This document shows positions 61,802 to 64,000 of a DNA stretch of 64,000 nt, one piece after another. The notes under the pieces are model-generated. The model saw only the letters and a list, made by a program, of their open reading frames with translations. It searched no databases and was not told the origin of the DNA. How positions within the stretch are numbered: position 1 is the first letter of the stretch; each line of letters starts with the position of its first letter. Origin of the DNA: Cordia subcordata (taxonomy: Eukaryota > Streptophyta > Magnoliopsida > Boraginales > Cordiaceae); NCBI GenBank assembly GCA_028554755.1, contig JAPTOF010000015.1, forward strand, positions 14,519,501 to 14,583,500, given 5' to 3'. The position numbers and the translations under genes are program-made.

Positions 61802-62089
61802 ACGTATGTAATGTAACGTGGCAAGGGAAACCTAAGCGTGGGTGTGTACGTGGAGATATGCAGATGGTGTGAGATGACACTTGGAGGTTTGATGAGGACT
61901 CTTGTTTATATATGCTTGATCAGTTTAGGAAAGTTTGGGTGTGCAATGCGATGTTGGATATTTCTAAAATCAGAATGTGTTGTGTTGCAATGAAATTCCT
62001 ACGTGTTTCCTATGACCAATTAGTTTCAGCCACGAGCAATTCCACCTCATCTTGAAGGTTGGACCATGCTGTTGGGTGATGGCCACGTG
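61802..62089. promoter_or_regulatory. ACGT-core (G-box/ABRE) cluster
   Basis: Five ACGT cores lie upstream of the 94-aa gene: 61802-61805, AACGTGG (61815-61821), TACGTGG (61847-61853), TACGTGT (62000-62006) and a full palindromic CACGTG G-box within GCCACGTGTCC (62084-62089). Such sites bind plant bZIP and bHLH factors. Clustering with a TATA box in between fits a regulated promoter. Confidence 0.5.
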
Positions 62090-62249
62090 TCCTGTGTTGG
62101 CTAAACGTCATTGCACCAAACCTTTTGTCTCTTAATAGCTAAACAAATCATTGTATTAAAGTTAGTTAATCTATATAGTACATCAAAGTTGTCCTTCTTT
62201 AATTAAGCATTTGGACGGTGTCACCTGAAATATTGTGAACGTGTCATAA

Positions 62250-62470
62250 GATTTTTTTTTACTTAATCTCCTTAATGTATAAGATTAATGACACTTTCTC
62301 TTCTAATATAAATAAATAATCACTTATTTACATTAATTAACGGTCAAATTCATTAAAATTAACTTCCTCACTTAAATTTCAAATTTTATCTTTAAACCTT
62401 TTTTACTTTACAAAATAAATTTATATTAGTAAAGTAGATATTTTTTTAAACTCAAGAAGTATATAAATTT
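62250..62470 (+). repeat. Single end of the Mutator-like MITE family
   Basis: About 220 bases resemble the left TIR of 1235-2063. ACTTAATCTCCTTAATGTAT corresponds to the ACTCAACCTCC start, followed by ATATAAATAAATAATCACTT and matching CAAAATAAAT blocks. No opposing end follows, so it is a truncated copy. Confidence 0.65.
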
Positions 62471-62731
62471 ACATTCTTTTGGTGCTGCGAAAATCTTATA
62501 CTGTCAAAGTATCAGTATCAAGTTTTAGGGACCCTAGACTTTGATATACACATCTTATTAACATGTGACAATATGTATGAGAATTGATCAACTGAATGGT
62601 GGATTTGACTCTTGACTACGAATAGCATTCTTCAATCTAATGTCATAATTACCTATCAAAGATTCAGTGACTGAAACTTAACTATAGCCAAATGATCATC
62701 CTTTCTGCGAGTTATTCATTATAAATATTTT

Positions 62732-63064
62732 TGTGAAGAATTATTGGAATTTTATCATAAAAATTAATTGATTAATATGGAGATTGACCCAAAATCCTTG
62801 TAAGGTGGTCTTAGATGTCATTATTTTTTCATATGAATTGTTTATTCCAACATCCCCTCACGTGTGTTCCGAAACCAGAACTAAGAATGACAAAGAACAA
62901 TGCTCAAACGAGCCAAAGAACCAAAAATAGATATGTGAAGAATCACTGAGGTTCCATGACTTCCATCATAAAAATAAATTGGTTGATATAAAGAGTGGCC
63001 TAGAACCCTTATAAGGTGATCTTAGATTTTGTTATTTTTTCATGTCGTAGGCATGTATATTCCA
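62732..63064 (-). mobile_element. TRIM-like element, minus orientation
   Basis: Two LTR-like blocks, 62732-62852 and 62934-63064, both start TGTGAAGAAT on the plus strand and end near ATTCCAA. They are separated by only about 80 bases containing one 31-bp internal unit. On the minus strand CACGTGAGGGGA precedes the first as a polypurine tract. A further internal segment (63075-63255), with three more internal units and a TATCAAAATTGGGTCTTGG word, lies to the right without its own LTR in this orientation. Confidence 0.6.
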
Positions 63065-63099
63065 AAACCTCCCTCATGTGTGACCCAAAATGAGAATCA

Positions 63100-63220
63100 A
63101 GAAACGCCAAGAACCAAGAACTAGTGCTCAAACAAGCCAAAAAGTAAAAACAGGTACTCAAATGAGCCAAAGAACCAAATACAGGTGCTCAAATAAACCA
63201 AGGAACAAAGACGGGTCATA
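63100..63220. repeat. 31-bp tandem repeat inside TRIM
   Basis: Three diverged units in a row with core GCTCAAA.(A/G)AGCCAAA.A and spacer ...ACAGG. A single unit occurs at about 62900, and inverted versions (TTCTTGGTTCTT...CGTTTGA) at 63445-63545. Confidence 0.7.
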
Positions 63221-63266
63221 CGTGTAGGCACGAGAGACTAGGCCAAGACCCAATTTTGATATGATG

Positions 63267-63653
63267 TGAATATGTGTTCCTCCAATAGAGAAAAATAATA
63301 AAGTATAAGATCATCTCCTAAGGTTCTGAGTCACTCCTCATATTGACCAATTGGTTTTTAAGATGGAACCTCAGTGATTCTTCACATGGTATCTAAGCTG
63401 GGTCTTGGCCCAGTCTCTTGTGCATGCATGTGTAACTCGTCTCCTGTTCTTGGTTCTTTGGCCCGTTTGAATATTTATTCTTGGTTCTTAGCTCGTTTGA
63501 GCACCTATTCTTGGCATTTTTGGCTGTTTTTCGTTCTTGGTTCCTGGTGACATATAAAGGGGAAGAAGGGGTTGGAATATGCATTCCTCTCACATAGAAA
63601 AATAATAAAGTATAAGATCATTTTATAAGGTCCTACCTCAATGATTCTTCACA
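63267..63653 (+). mobile_element. TRIM (miniature LTR retrotransposon), plus orientation
   Basis: 5' LTR 63267-63386 (about 120 bp) ends GATTCTTCACA and is followed by TGGTATCTAAGC, a near match to the initiator-Met primer-binding site. The internal region (63387-63572, about 186 bp) is non-coding and ends in the polypurine tract AAAGGGGAAGAAGGGG. The 3' LTR 63573-63653 shares GAGAAAAATAATAAAGTATAA-type sequence and the GATTCTTCACA end but lacks about 40 bases. With no coding capacity and LTRs near 100 bp, it fits the TRIM class. Confidence 0.7.
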
Positions 63654-64000
63654 ATTTTCAATCATGCTTGTAATTTTTATGTGAAGTAACCATCTAACTC
63701 TTAAATCATATTTTATTTGGAACATATTGTGTTTACCATTTGCCTTAAATTTTTTCACTAAAATTTACCTTTCTTCTTCAGATGAGGAAGGGCCTTTTTC
63801 TCTTTCAGTATTTGTTTCAATTTTGCTACTCATTCTTTTGTTACAAATAGTAAATTAATGCCGTGCAAAGCACGACTACATTGTCTAATATTATTGTAAT
63901 ACAAAATTTAAATCATATAATAAATAGCTAATAAGAAAATTTAGTAATCTTGTAAGGAGTCAAATAAGTTGTACTTATATTTAGTTATCTCTTTGTAAAA
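63654..64000. other. Intergenic, no feature seen
   Basis: AT-rich sequence without a supported ORF or repeat boundary up to the window end. Confidence 0.5.

Noticed and set aside
7961..63541. CRISPR array, bacterial operon or phage-type system
   Set aside because: The tandem arrays at 7960 and 63100 have no regular unique spacers or associated genes, and the window is plainly plant nuclear DNA.

Overview
The window is AT-rich nuclear DNA of a flowering plant, probably a eudicot. The genes have GT-AG introns and encode plant-type proteins. Most of the rest is LTR-retrotransposon, MITE, SINE and TRIM debris. The species cannot be named from the sequence alone.

Three host genes are supported, all on the minus strand. 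(1) A BTF3 / NAC-beta gene (coding 21123 to 19624, five coding exons, 166 aa) has a separate 5'-UTR exon and a telo-box. (2) A BTB/POZ-domain protein gene (42902 to 38433, two exons, 561 aa, one 2.8-kb intron) has a GA-rich leader. (3) A small three-exon gene (61600 to 59940, 94 aa) of unknown function has exons too short to stand out as open reading frames; a group of ACGT-core elements lies upstream.

Mobile DNA, left to right: a Mutator-like foldback element with about 290-bp inverted repeats and a perfect 9-bp target duplication (1235-2063); decayed Copia element I, minus strand (2291-9298), with tandem repeats in its leader; an hAT-like MITE (11986-12101); two paired foldback units (22067-22430); a nest of elements at 23238-36927; Copia element II, minus strand (44157-50486), with an internal deletion; a nearly complete Tork-like Copia element, plus strand (52737-58346), with 354-bp LTRs and a perfect TSD; a tRNA-derived SINE (58569-58833) with a 15-bp TSD; and a TRIM cluster with inverted members (62732-63653).

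The nest at 23238-36927 is an outer Copia element that carries a 1.8-kb solo LTR of SIRE/Maximus type in its leader. Its pol region is replaced by a second, 5'-truncated Copia element. The start of that insert is an array of six degenerate tRNA-like modules.

The three genes sit in gaps between elements and show no sign of acting in one pathway. I see no gene cluster or novel multi-gene system. The least-explained items are the 94-aa gene, its 16-nt C-run directly after a splice donor, the tRNA-like array, and the TRIM cluster. All splice sites, repeat ends and mismatch counts were read by eye.
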